A DNA stretch of 64,000 nucleotides from Rubinisphaera italica (GTDB taxonomy: Bacteria > Planctomycetota > Planctomycetia > Planctomycetales > Planctomycetaceae), in the NCBI RefSeq assembly GCF_007859715.1, contig NZ_SJPG01000001.1:4242728-4306727 (forward strand), given 5' to 3'. Each line of letters opens with the position of its first letter. Position 1 is the stretch's first letter. The position numbers were made by a program, and so were the translations under genes. Positions 33,878 to 41,573 of the stretch are shown piece after piece. Under the pieces are notes generated by a model, which searched no databases, was not told where the DNA came from, and worked only from the letters and a program-made list of their open reading frames with translations.

Positions 33878-34750
33878 GTGTCGTCCAATGCACATCAGAA
33901 TAATTCCATGAGAGAATCCCAGAGAAGTGAAAATCCGCGAAATGAAATTCAGATTGGCGAATTTCGTCTCAGGCCATATTCCGGTGGGCAATACTGGATC
34001 GATGGTGGGACGATTTTTGGAGTGGTCCCAAAAACTCTCTGGCAAAAACACTATGAACCGGACTCTGATAACCGAATTTTACAGGAAACGAATTGCTTTC
34101 TGATCGAAACCGACACTCAGAAAATCCTGCTCGACACCGGATATGGGACCAAACTTCCGGAAAAATTTCGGACGCATCATCGGATTGAGCAAGGGAACTG
34201 GCTGCTCGATAACCTGGAGCGCCATCAGATTTCCCCGGAATCCATCGACATTGTGATTCTCTCTCATTTGCACTTTGACCACGCTGGTGGATGTACGAGA
34301 TTCAACTCGAAAAATGAACTCCAGCCGACGTTTCCTAATGCCCGATATGTGGTCAATCATCTGGAATGGGACATTGCCAACAGCCAGTTGCCGGAACTTC
34401 GTGGCTCGTACATCCCGGATGATTTCTCAGTTCTCGAAAAGTCTGGCCAATTACAACTGGTAGAGGATCGAGAGATGATCCTGCCTGGGATTACGGTGTG
34501 GGAAACGGGGGGGCATTCCGTGGGGCATCAGTCGGTGCTGATCGAATCGAAAAATGAGGGAGCCTTGTTTGCCGGGGATCTCTGTGCGACAGCCGCTCAT
34601 CAGCAGATGGCCTGGTGCATGTCGTACGATGTGAATTTGCTGCAGACGCGACGGATGAAAACAGAATTGTTAAAAATGGCGACAGAAAATCAATGGTGGC
34701 TATTGTTTGATCATGACCCGTTTCGTCCTGCCCTCCAGTTGGGAGTGTGA
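33878..34750 (+). CDS. Metallo-beta-lactamase-fold hydrolase
   Basis: A 290-residue MBL-fold protein with the metal-binding HLHFDH motif (SHLHFDHAGGC), plus further ligands in LDTGYGTKL (upstream), GHSVGHQS and FDHDP near the C-terminus. Quorum-quenching lactonases, arylsulfatase-like and glyoxalase-type enzymes share this signature, so the substrate is not assigned. The preferred start is GTG at 33878 with AGGAG 7 bases upstream (MSSNAHQNNSMRES); a TTG at 33842 is in frame upstream but lacks a site. It is transcribed divergently from the glucose dehydrogenase and its stop almost touches the next gene, suggesting a two-gene operon. Confidence 0.85.
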   Translation: MSSNAHQNNSMRESQRSENPRNEIQIGEFRLRPYSGGQYWIDGGTIFGVVPKTLWQKHYEPDSDNRILQETNCFLIETDTQKILLDTGYGTKLPEKFRTHHRIEQGNWLLDNLERHQISPESIDIVILSHLHFDHAGGCTRFNSKNELQPTFPNARYVVNHLEWDIANSQLPELRGSYIPDDFSVLEKSGQLQLVEDREMILPGITVWETGGHSVGHQSVLIESKNEGALFAGDLCATAAHQQMAWCMSYDVNLLQTRRMKTELLKMATENQWWLLFDHDPFRPALQLGV

Positions 34751-34752
34751 AT

Positions 34753-35235
34753 ATGAAATTACGACTTCCGAAAACTCCAGTCGGAAAATTTGCTGCCTGT
34801 GCATTTCTGGCAGTGCTGGTGTTTATGGTAATGATGCGAGTTCGAGCTGCGATTTCCATCCCCGGAGAACTTGGAGTGACCGAAATGAAGTTGGCCCCCT
34901 GCCCCGATACACCGAATTGCGTTTCGACCCAGACTGACCAGGCAGACAAACTCCTGCCGCCAATTCCTTACACCGGCTCTGAAGAATCTGCACTGAATCG
35001 CATCACACAAATCCTGCAACAGTTACCTCGCACGAAAATTGTGGAAGAGAAGCACAATTATGTGCATGCTGAGTGCCGCAGTTTTCTGTTCCGGTTTGTC
35101 GATGATGTCGAGTTTCTGATTGACGATTCCGAAAAACTGATCCACTTCCGCTCAGCCGCCCGCGTTGGTTATTCGGATCTGGGAGTGAACCGACAACGAA
35201 TGCAGGGTTTCACACGCAAGTTTGGAGAGTCATAA
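34753..35235 (+). CDS. DUF1499 domain protein
   Basis: A 160-residue protein with an N-terminal hydrophobic anchor or signal (FAACAFLAVLVFMVMM). The DUF1499 signature LAPCPDTPNCVSTQ with its two cysteines is present, followed by ALNRITQILQQLPRTKIV, the strand FLFRFVDDVEFLID and the final segment IHFRSAARVGYSDLGVNRQR, all characteristic of the family. Function is not established. The ATG at 34753 is chosen because GGGAG lies 7 bases upstream; it begins 2 bases after the stop of the MBL-fold gene, so translation is probably coupled. Confidence 0.9.
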   Translation: MKLRLPKTPVGKFAACAFLAVLVFMVMMRVRAAISIPGELGVTEMKLAPCPDTPNCVSTQTDQADKLLPPIPYTGSEESALNRITQILQQLPRTKIVEEKHNYVHAECRSFLFRFVDDVEFLIDDSEKLIHFRSAARVGYSDLGVNRQRMQGFTRKFGES

Positions 35236-35261
35236 GCAGATCGATGCAAAGAATACATAGC

Positions 35262-35360
35262 GCCTATTCAATAACATTCTGCAGCGTTTGGCAGGAGCAG
35301 ACACAGCGTTTTCATGATGTTGGTGCCCAAGCGGCTGCAGAAACCATTTAAAAATGGTCT
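35262..35360 (-). repeat. Dispersed ~100-bp repeat, copy C
   Basis: On the minus strand it begins agaccatttttaaatggt, contains two ctgcag blocks and a tgctcctgccaaacgctgcag-like core, and ends near ttgaatagg. It aligns with copies A and B. Its start supplies the TAG stop of the mtdB-like gene, and it also lies 27 bases beyond the DUF1499 stop on the other strand. Confidence 0.8.
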
Positions 35361-36213
35361 AAAGAAGTTTCAGCCCTGCCTCAAAGATTGCATTCGTATC
35401 GAATATCTGATCGTTGGATTCAAACAGTTTCGAAATCATCTGGTGATGAAGTCGCATTTTCAATCCCCCCACGCCAACGGCTCCATAGCAAATCAAGTGA
35501 TCGACTTTGCGAGCTTTGTCGCTCGATTCTATTCCCTCAATTCCCAAGGGGGAGACTGCATTCAAATCGATGACAACCTGCAATTTTTTGAATTTTCGCA
35601 GGTTTTCAAGTTTGCAGAATTCCACCCCGGCTGCCCCGGCAGCGACAATGATTTCAGCATCAGCAATCAGATCGTCAATCGGCACTTCGTCATTCAGTGC
35701 GGCTGGTTCAAACAATCCCGTTTTCCCATCGATAGTCCGACACACTTGCTGAGCACGTTCGAGTTGGCGAGAAACGACTCGAACACGGCTTCCCTGTAAA
35801 GCGAGAAGTCGAGCCACGCGTCGGCCCACAGGACCAGTACCCCCAAGCACAACGGCCTGGGCTTTCTCAAGCTTCATATGAGATTGGGAATAAATGACCG
35901 CAGCCGAAGCGGTGGTATTGCAACCGTTTGAATCCATCATGACGGAGACGCGGATCGGGCCGAAGAACTGTTCCTGAATTCGTTTCATCAGGGACTCTCC
36001 TGCTTCGACGTTGCTCCCCCCAAGAAAGATCGCTGTGTTATGTAAATCCTTTGGAGAGCGTGTGAACATCGCACCCTGTACCAAAGAAACGACATTCACC
36101 GCTGAGACATTTCCATAAGGCAATAACTGGTCGACTCCTCCGTCAATTGCGGTCACCGCATCGAAACTACTCGGATGGGAATCACTGTCGAGTTGTAAGA
36201 GAATCCGTTTCAT
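35359..36213 (-). CDS. mtdB: NAD(P)-dependent methylene-tetrahydromethanopterin dehydrogenase
   Basis: Oxidises methylene-H4MPT to methenyl-H4MPT in the formaldehyde oxidation pathway, 284 residues. The N-terminus MKRILLQLDSDSHPSSFDAV and the following TAIDGGVDQLLPYG are characteristic of MtdB/MtdC-type enzymes. The Rossmann loop is VLGGTGPVGRRVARLLA, followed by VRVVSRQLERA. The C-terminus ends after LKMRLHHQMISKLFESNDQIFD. The ATG at 36213 gives the canonical start; an ATG at 36225 is in frame four residues upstream. It lies downstream of fae on the same strand, separated by 176 bases and a terminator. MtdB versus MtdC cannot be resolved by eye. Confidence 0.9.
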   Translation of the reverse strand: MKRILLQLDSDSHPSSFDAVTAIDGGVDQLLPYGNVSAVNVVSLVQGAMFTRSPKDLHNTAIFLGGSNVEAGESLMKRIQEQFFGPIRVSVMMDSNGCNTTASAAVIYSQSHMKLEKAQAVVLGGTGPVGRRVARLLALQGSRVRVVSRQLERAQQVCRTIDGKTGLFEPAALNDEVPIDDLIADAEIIVAAGAAGVEFCKLENLRKFKKLQVVIDLNAVSPLGIEGIESSDKARKVDHLICYGAVGVGGLKMRLHHQMISKLFESNDQIFDTNAIFEAGLKLL

Positions 36214-36290
36214 TAATCGTTGCATTCTTAGGAATTGGCGCTAAACATTTTTCTTTCAATCAGAGTCTCTATTATCTTTCCAAGCATACG

Positions 36291-36327
36291 TAAAACAACT
36301 CCCGCAATCTTGGAAAACGGGAGTTGT
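36291..36327 (-). terminator. Terminator between fae and mtdB
   Basis: A 10-bp perfect stem (acaactcccg/cgggagttgt) with 13-base loop; on the minus strand it is followed by TTTTA. Placed after fae and before mtdB, it would let fae be expressed more strongly than mtdB by partial termination. Confidence 0.85.
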
Positions 36328-36389
36328 CTCAAAACACCTGTGCGGTAAGTATTTTTACTTACCAGGCACGTTTTTTAACGAATGATCGA

Positions 36390-36887
36390 TTAAACACCAG
36401 AGAATGGATGCTTGGCAGTATCTTTCTTAGCGATCATTTCATCTGCAGAAGGTTCGTTCTTCATGGCTCTCTGAATCGACAACTTGGTCGCTTCGTAATT
36501 GTATTCATAAATCTTTTTATCATCGGCGGCATCCCAATGAATGAAGACGCCACAAATGATGACAAGATTCTCAGCCTGATCTTTTGGAATCACACCATCA
36601 GCCACACTATCGGCAACGGCTTTGGCGACAGCATACTGGGCTGGTCCAAACATCTGAACGGCTTGCTTGGCACCTTTAATTGTCACTTTAGTGATCATCA
36701 CAGTTGCTGGTTTGACGGCCAGATTCGGTTCGAGAACGGCCAGCAAATTGCTGTGACCGGCTGTTTGTTGAGACAGGGCATTTGCAAATGCAGTACCTGC
36801 AGGGCCATCTTTTTCACCGATGATTAAATCGATGTGTGCAATTTCATTTCCATCGCCGACTAAAGCTTCGCCAATACGCATTCCCAT
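36390..36887 (-). CDS. fae: Formaldehyde-activating enzyme
   Basis: Condenses formaldehyde with tetrahydromethanopterin to methylene-H4MPT, a 165-residue protein of canonical length. The N-terminus [24 protein letters not shown] segment carries His18, the proposed catalytic base; [19 protein letters not shown] and [12 protein letters not shown] follow, then FIHWDAADD and [14 protein letters not shown]. The C-terminus ends with HPFSGV, as in other Fae proteins. The start ATG at 36887 has AGGAG 6 bases upstream. Two tandem dyad-containing repeats lie 37-84 bases upstream of the start. In methylotrophic proteobacteria Fae is highly abundant; in planctomycetes it serves formaldehyde detoxification or C1 oxidation. 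Companion genes mch and fhc are not in this window. Confidence 0.97.
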   Translation of the reverse strand: MGMRIGEALVGDGNEIAHIDLIIGEKDGPAGTAFANALSQQTAGHSNLLAVLEPNLAVKPATVMITKVTIKGAKQAVQMFGPAQYAVAKAVADSVADGVIPKDQAENLVIICGVFIHWDAADDKKIYEYNYEATKLSIQRAMKNEPSADEMIAKKDTAKHPFSGV

Positions 36888-36924
36888 GGAGTTCTCCTTT
36901 TGTTAGTGCTAGACCATTCAATGA

Positions 36925-36971
36925 TTACTGTTTGAGCAAACGCTCTGTTACTGTTCGAGCAAACTGCTCTG
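36925..36971. promoter_or_regulatory. Tandem dyad repeat upstream of fae
   Basis: Two near-identical units follow head to tail: 36925-36947 and 36948-36971, each ttactgtt(t/c)gagcaaac(t)gctctg. Each unit contains an inverted repeat gagc-N4/5-gctc. The pair lies 37-84 bases upstream of the fae start, a usual place for a promoter-proximal operator. The rest of the space up to the ATP-grasp gene (37416) shows no gene or other element. Confidence 0.55.
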
Positions 36972-37415
36972 TACGATGTCCTTCCGGACCCCTTAAGGAT
37001 TATGGAAATCTTGTCTCCCAATGGAGAACAACAGCGACATCCACTCTGGTCTGTTACTGAAGATTTTCATAATGTGCATGCAGTGAATTGCCGAAGCAAA
37101 GCAAGAGAGTTCAATTCGGAATCTCAAGCGACATACATGAACTCGAAATTTAGGTTCTCATTGAGCCTAAGATGCTCCCGCAGGCTCGACCAGATAGATA
37201 ATATCCTCTCGAAGTTAATCCATGGTAACAAGTCCTACGGGCTGAGAACCAGCCTGAGGAATATCATGTTTGCCGACCAATTTCCAGCATGAGACGAACA
37301 TCCATTTATACTCAGTCGATTTCTCCAACTCAAAATCATCGCCAGCGCGGAGCCGATTGCACTTCGCGAACGTCGCAATTTCACTGACAATGGGATTGAA
37401 ACAACAGGAATGAAC

Positions 37416-38648
37416 ATGGCCAATTCCAATGAAGTTCTGATTGACGGATTTTCGACCCGGGCGGCCGCCTGGTCCGTCGTGCGGGCTGGTTTGAGGCCTG
37501 TCCTTTTTGATCAATGTCTGGATCTCGATTTGCCATCCCTGGCTTTAAAGTCTGAGCAAACGACAGAGTTCTGGAAGAAGATTCCTCGCTCGATTCCCTT
37601 TCTGCCCATTGGAGGTTGGGAAAATCGACTTGAGGAATTGCAGCAGCTTGCTGACCAACGTCCCATCTGGGGGAACTCAGCGATGGTCATGCAGAACATC
37701 CGCGATCCGATTTCCCTGCAGCAGACTATGAAAATATGGCAATATCAATCACTCAAAGTTCGTATGTCGGGACGCCCAGACGATGTTAGTCAACTGAAGT
37801 GGATTAGAAAATCCCGCTCCGCCACGGGAGGATATGCCATCAGCCTCATGGCTGACACGATCAGCGACCTGGAAGAGAATGGATATTATGAGCAGGAATA
37901 CATTGTGGGACCGGTTTACTCTGCGCAATTTTGTTCATTTTTGAATTCTCAACCCCAGTCAACTGAATTTCTGGGACTCACAAAACAACAAACTGGCTGC
38001 CCTGAGCTTCCCGATTTTCCATTTGCTTATACGGGCACAATCGGAACGGCACGGAACGAAGATCTTTTTGAACTGGAGCTTAGCATTGCAAAGAAATTAG
38101 TTCTGGAAATCCAGGAGATTGGTCAAAGGTTGGCTCAGGTATACGATCTGAGGGGATTGTGGGGGTTTGATTTTATTTTAAAAGATGATCGTCCTGCGGT
38201 GATAGAAGTGAATCCTCGATACACAGCCGCAATGGAAGTGCTCGAACTGGCAACGGGCGGATCTTTTTTGGATCTGTTGCTGGCTAACTCTTCTTCGTTC
38301 ATGCGTACCAATTTCAAAAATGATTCCACGAAGCCCGCAGTGATTGGGAAGGCATTTCTGTTTGCCAGATCTGAGCTGCAACTCTCTAACAACTGGAACT
38401 GGTTGCCAATCATACAGGAACTGGGAGGAATCTCTCAGAATTATTCGGCCTGGGAGATCCCCCAACTTTCAGACCTGCCTCAACCGGGAAAACGTTTTAC
38501 TACTGGAGAACCAATCTGCACGGTTTGGGCAACTGGAAAGACGATCAGAAATTGTGAGGAGCAACTGTTGAGGCGAAAGCTGCTGGTCGAGGACTGGATC
38601 ATGTTACAAACGAACGGAGCTGCTTATCGTGCCGCGGACTCATTCTGA
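37416..38648 (+). CDS. ATP-grasp protein of the H4MPT C1 cluster type
   Basis: A 410-residue predicted ATP-grasp ligase, resembling the protein encoded near fae, mch and mtdB in methylotrophs (often called orf17). The N-terminal pre-ATP-grasp fold begins NEVLIDGFSTRAAAWSVVRA. The central region has WIRKSRSATGGYAISL, a phosphate-binding-loop-like segment, and EYIVGPVYSAQF. The metal-binding acid/asparagine cluster is DFIL and VIEVNPRYTAAMEVLE near residue 270. A role in tetrahydromethanopterin side-chain synthesis has been suggested for this group but I regard it as unproven. The ATG at 37416 is chosen because AGGA lies 6 bases upstream; an ATG at 37410 is too close. It diverges from fae and its 3' end overlaps mnmA by 25 bases, tail to tail. 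Confidence 0.82.
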   Translation: MANSNEVLIDGFSTRAAAWSVVRAGLRPVLFDQCLDLDLPSLALKSEQTTEFWKKIPRSIPFLPIGGWENRLEELQQLADQRPIWGNSAMVMQNIRDPISLQQTMKIWQYQSLKVRMSGRPDDVSQLKWIRKSRSATGGYAISLMADTISDLEENGYYEQEYIVGPVYSAQFCSFLNSQPQSTEFLGLTKQQTGCPELPDFPFAYTGTIGTARNEDLFELELSIAKKLVLEIQEIGQRLAQVYDLRGLWGFDFILKDDRPAVIEVNPRYTAAMEVLELATGGSFLDLLLANSSSFMRTNFKNDSTKPAVIGKAFLFARSELQLSNNWNWLPIIQELGGISQNYSAWEIPQLSDLPQPGKRFTTGEPICTVWATGKTIRNCEEQLLRRKLLVEDWIMLQTNGAAYRAADSF

Positions 38649-39781
38649 TTCTGAGTGTTCGAATGATTCAGGCTTTCACGAATCCAGCCTCCTCCCAGGA
38701 CACGGTTATTGTCATAACAGACGAATGCCTGTCCAGGAGCAACTCCGAATTGCGGATTCTCAAAACGAGCTTCAATGGTTCCATCATCTCGACAGGTAAC
38801 TTCACAATCAGCGGGGCGATGTTGATAGCGAATCTGAGCCTGACATCGAAATTGTCGAGGAACTTCAGCCAGCCAGTTGGTGCGATCTGCAATCAGTGCA
38901 TTTCGTCCGAGTTCTTCGTAATCTCCGAGCACAACATCACAGGACTCCGGACGGATTTCGAGAACAAACTTCGGAGAACCAAATGCAATACCCAGCCCGC
39001 GTCTCTGACCAATCGTGAAATGCTCAAACCCGATATGTTGTCCCAGGACTTCGCCGGATTGAGTTACAAAGTTTCCAGCTGTCTGCTGCTCGCCTCGATA
39101 TCGATTCACAAAGCCAGCATAATCGTTGTCGGGGATGAAGCAGATTTCCTGACTGTCTCTCTTATTGGCCGTTTCCAACCGAGCCGCTCCGGCTAACTCT
39201 CGGATTTCCGATTTCTGATATCCCCCCACTGGAAATAAAATGCGTGTAAGCAGATCGGGATGGATGCCGAACAGGACGTAAGACTGGTCTTTAGAAAGGT
39301 CAAGTCCCCGCAGCAGATGCGTTGTGCCTGAGGGATCGGTTTCCAACTGAGCATAGTGCCCAGATGCGATTTTTGTAGCCCCGACCTGCCTGGCAAAATC
39401 CCACAGGCGACCAAACTTCAGCCAGTTGTTGCACATCACGCAGGGATTGGGCGTGCGACCGGCTAAATATTCATCGGCGAAATAGTCTTTGATGCGTCCG
39501 AAAGCATCCTGGAAGTTCAAGGCATGAAAGGGGATATCAAGTTCATCAGCGACCCGACGTGCATCGGCTGCATCAGAGGCACTGCAGCAACCCTGCTTAT
39601 GAGACTTTACGTTAATCACGGGGAGCGAAAGCGGATTCGATTCATCGACTGTACAGGTCTCATCAGTTGCCCCCGATCTCATAAAGAGACCGATGACATC
39701 ATATCCCTGCTTCTTGAGCAAATAAGCGGCGGCTGAGCTATCCACTCCACCACTCATTGCAAGTACAACACGCTCCGGCAT
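38624..39781 (-). CDS. mnmA: tRNA-specific 2-thiouridylase
   Basis: Adds sulfur to U34 of tRNA-Lys, -Glu and -Gln, 385 residues. The PP-loop ATP site MSGGVDSSAAAYLL is at the N-terminus. The catalytic cysteines are in NPCVMCN and QEICFIPD; other family segments are ALNFQDAF, IASGHYAQL, KDQSYVLFG and the C-terminal beta domain start FTIGQRRGLG. An insert with GCCSASDAADARRVAD, typical of many MnmA proteins, links the first sheet to the second. The ATG at 39781 fits the family start MPERVVLAMSG; GTG at 39793 is in frame upstream. It converges on the ATP-grasp gene with a 25-base overlap. Confidence 0.95.
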   Translation of the reverse strand: MPERVVLAMSGGVDSSAAAYLLKKQGYDVIGLFMRSGATDETCTVDESNPLSLPVINVKSHKQGCCSASDAADARRVADELDIPFHALNFQDAFGRIKDYFADEYLAGRTPNPCVMCNNWLKFGRLWDFARQVGATKIASGHYAQLETDPSGTTHLLRGLDLSKDQSYVLFGIHPDLLTRILFPVGGYQKSEIRELAGAARLETANKRDSQEICFIPDNDYAGFVNRYRGEQQTAGNFVTQSGEVLGQHIGFEHFTIGQRRGLGIAFGSPKFVLEIRPESCDVVLGDYEELGRNALIADRTNWLAEVPRQFRCQAQIRYQHRPADCEVTCRDDGTIEARFENPQFGVAPGQAFVCYDNNRVLGGGWIRESLNHSNTQNQNESAAR

Positions 39782-39902
39782 TTTCCCGTCCACTCAGTAA
39801 TCAGGTTATCGCATCATTGGATTCAAACAAAGGCAGCCTCAGCGAACACTGACTGTCTTCTTCCATCGTACCGGTCAGAGGTCTGACGGCAATATCCAGC
39901 GC

Positions 39903-39934
39903 AATAAAAAAGCGATCAGTCAGACTGATCGCTT
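39903..39934 (-). terminator. Rho-independent terminator of the histone-like gene
   Basis: An 11-bp perfect stem (aagcgatcagt/actgatcgctt) with loop cag; read on the minus strand it ends in a run of six T. It begins about 25 bases after the stop of the lysine-rich gene. Confidence 0.9.
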
Positions 39935-39958
39935 CAGGTACTTTGCGTCGCATCAGCC

Positions 39959-40243
39959 CTATTTGGACTTCTTTGTCGCCTTTTTTGTAGATTTTTTTGT
40001 AGATTTTTTGGCTGTTTTCTTGACGGCCTTCTTCGCTGTTTTCTTGACGGCTTTTTTAGCAGTCTTTTTAGCAGTCTTTTTAACAGCTTTCTTCACAGCT
40101 TTTTTCGCTGGAGCTTTTTTAACTGGAGCCTTCTTAGTAGCTTTCTTGGCGGTCTTTTTGACGGCCTTCTTTGCTGGGGCTTTTTTGGCTGTCTTCTTAA
40201 CAGCTTTTTTGACGGTCTTCTTGGCTGCCTTTTTCTTGGCCAC
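39959..40243 (-). CDS. Lysine/alanine-rich histone H1-like protein
   Basis: A 94-residue, extremely basic low-complexity protein made of repeated KKA, KKT and AKKAVKKTAKK-type units with two PAKKA/APVKK interruptions, and no acidic residues. Such sequences resemble the C-terminal tail of histone H1 and bacterial H1-like proteins (for example Hc1/Hc2 or AlgP-like), which bind and compact DNA. DNA binding is inferred from composition only. The preferred start is GTG at 40243, which has GGAGGA 6 bases upstream; an upstream GTG at 40249 abuts that site. The unusual composition comes from a repetitive DNA tract, so copy number may vary between strains. A strong terminator follows and a 1.3-kb gene-free region lies upstream. 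Confidence 0.85.
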   Translation of the reverse strand: MAKKKAAKKTVKKAVKKTAKKAPAKKAVKKTAKKATKKAPVKKAPAKKAVKKAVKKTAKKTAKKAVKKTAKKAVKKTAKKSTKKSTKKATKKSK

Positions 40244-40708
40244 GTTCACTCCTCCTCAGAGTTCGATAGTGGTTGGTTTACCGCCGCTTACCGGGCAAAA
40301 GAATTCGGCAAACCAGTTCCCACGATAATGAATCCTTTCCAGACTGACCTCCAATGATCAGCCTGATGTCCTCGGCATCGTTCGAGTGAGTGCCACTTCC
40401 TGTTTTCGACTTACGTCGATTGGAGTTGACCATCACCCCTTGCCACAAAAGGACTTACACAAATCTGCCCCAATGTAAGGTTTTCGTAAAATAACGCAAG
40501 AGATTTTTATTGCGATTTTTTTGCATCGCCCAACCTTTCCATCCCTTCCGTGCAAGTCAGACAAGCAGATTCCGTTAGGTCTGTTGTCCGATCAGGCCAT
40601 GCACTTTGGTTGTTCAGGAAATCATTGAGTCGCAGCAGTAGACACGATCTTTATTGCTGCATGCTGATGACGCGAATGCGACGATAGTGATTAATACAGG
40701 ACTACGTT

Positions 40709-40737
40709 TTGTAAAGTGCTTAAAATCAGGGTGTATT
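40709..40737 (+). promoter_or_regulatory. Candidate promoter for the structured RNA
   Basis: TTGTAA (40709-40714) and TGTATT (40732-40737) are separated by 17 bases, an acceptable spacing for a housekeeping sigma factor, though the -10 box is weak. The expected transcription start falls within a few bases of the first helix at 40741. Confidence 0.35.
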
Positions 40738-40740
40738 GTT

Positions 40741-40853
40741 CGGTCCCGAGAGCATTGCAAATCCTGCGATGCCACAACAAGACAACCGCAGTGGACCCGT
40801 AAGTCTACCGAGGTAGACCACTGGGGACCGGAAAAGAGTGTAGCTTGCGATGC
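40741..40853 (+). ncRNA. Candidate structured RNA (three-way junction)
   Basis: Helix P1 pairs 40741-40747 (cggtccc) with 40824-40830 (gggaccg). Inside are hairpin P2 (40752-40759 gcattgca with 40765-40772 tgcgatgc, one G-U pair) and P3 (40789-40793 cagtg with 40819-40823 cactg) capped by P4 (40803-40808 gtctac with 40813-40818 gtagac around cgag). P3 stacks directly on P1. The P2 right arm sequence tgcgatgc recurs at 40846-40853, so an alternative pairing with gcattgca is possible, as in switches. No known RNA family was recognised. Evidence is structural only, from one sequence. Confidence 0.45.
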
Positions 40854-41573
40854 TGACCAAAGGCTGTGAATGTCTCTGATGCAGTTAACTGACCTGCCCT
40901 GAAACGTATCATTTTACTGACTCAGACGTCAGAAAAAAAATTTCAAAAACATACTTAAAATTCTAAAATTCCGTCCATTTTTATCTTTCTTTAGACCTAC
41001 ATCCCGTTTAGAGATGCCTTATGACATGCCATGTCATTCAATAATTTGCATTCGATTTTGTTATCGTTCGTCCAAAGAAAGTGTCCATCGAGGGGCATGA
41101 ACCCCGTCCGTATTTGATCAAAGATGAAATAAAATTTCATCACAGGAACAGCTCGAAGTGTTTGCATCTATCGCAAAGTTTTTTATTCAGCGACGGGTCT
41201 GACTTCAACCGTAATCACTGCAACAACGAGGAACCTGTTCTTAAGAAATTTCCAAGAGTGTTCAGGAGAAATTTGGGGATGGGGAACATAGGGATTGCGA
41301 TGAGTGAGATGTCTTGTTTGTTGTCATGAAGTTGTCATCAAAACATGACGCACGCTTCGGAACTTGAATAAATTACAATATTCGATCGCGAATTCCGGGA
41401 AGAGATTGCATCGAGACCTGAAAATGATGTCAACAAGGGGGTTATTTACTGAACAAACGACGGTCCACGGCCTTGTTTGAGATGCACTTCCGAATTCAAA
41501 GCGTTCGGGGTACCTTTAACTCATTATTCTTTCCTCAATTGGCGTCGCCATCCCTTCCTGCAAATCAAATATC

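Larger units (their letters stand above)
40244..41573. other. 1.3-kb space without a convincing gene
   Basis: Between the divergent histone-like and HEAT-repeat genes. Short frames (for example 40654-40869 and 41081-41329) lack family features and ribosome sites. The region contains a structured RNA candidate at 40741-40853 and a small cgcaa/ttgcg hairpin followed by T's near 40494-40523. Otherwise I see nothing I can name. Confidence 0.5.

Noticed and set aside
39959..40243. Plus-strand reading of the histone-like region as a hydrophobic Phe/Ala-rich protein
   Set aside because: It is the antisense of the Lys/Ala-rich frame, which has a ribosome site and a terminator on the minus strand.
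40664..40670. CTGATGA, the first core block of a hammerhead ribozyme
   Set aside because: A short stem follows, but the required GAA after it is absent (acg is read), so the core is incomplete.
40794..40803. ACCCGTAAG resembling a twister-sister ribozyme block
   Set aside because: One block only; I could not find the other conserved core elements or the expected cleavage site context.
41081..41329. 82-residue open frame in the 1.3-kb gene-free region
   Set aside because: No ribosome site, no recognisable motif, no signal peptide, and biased composition does not look coding.
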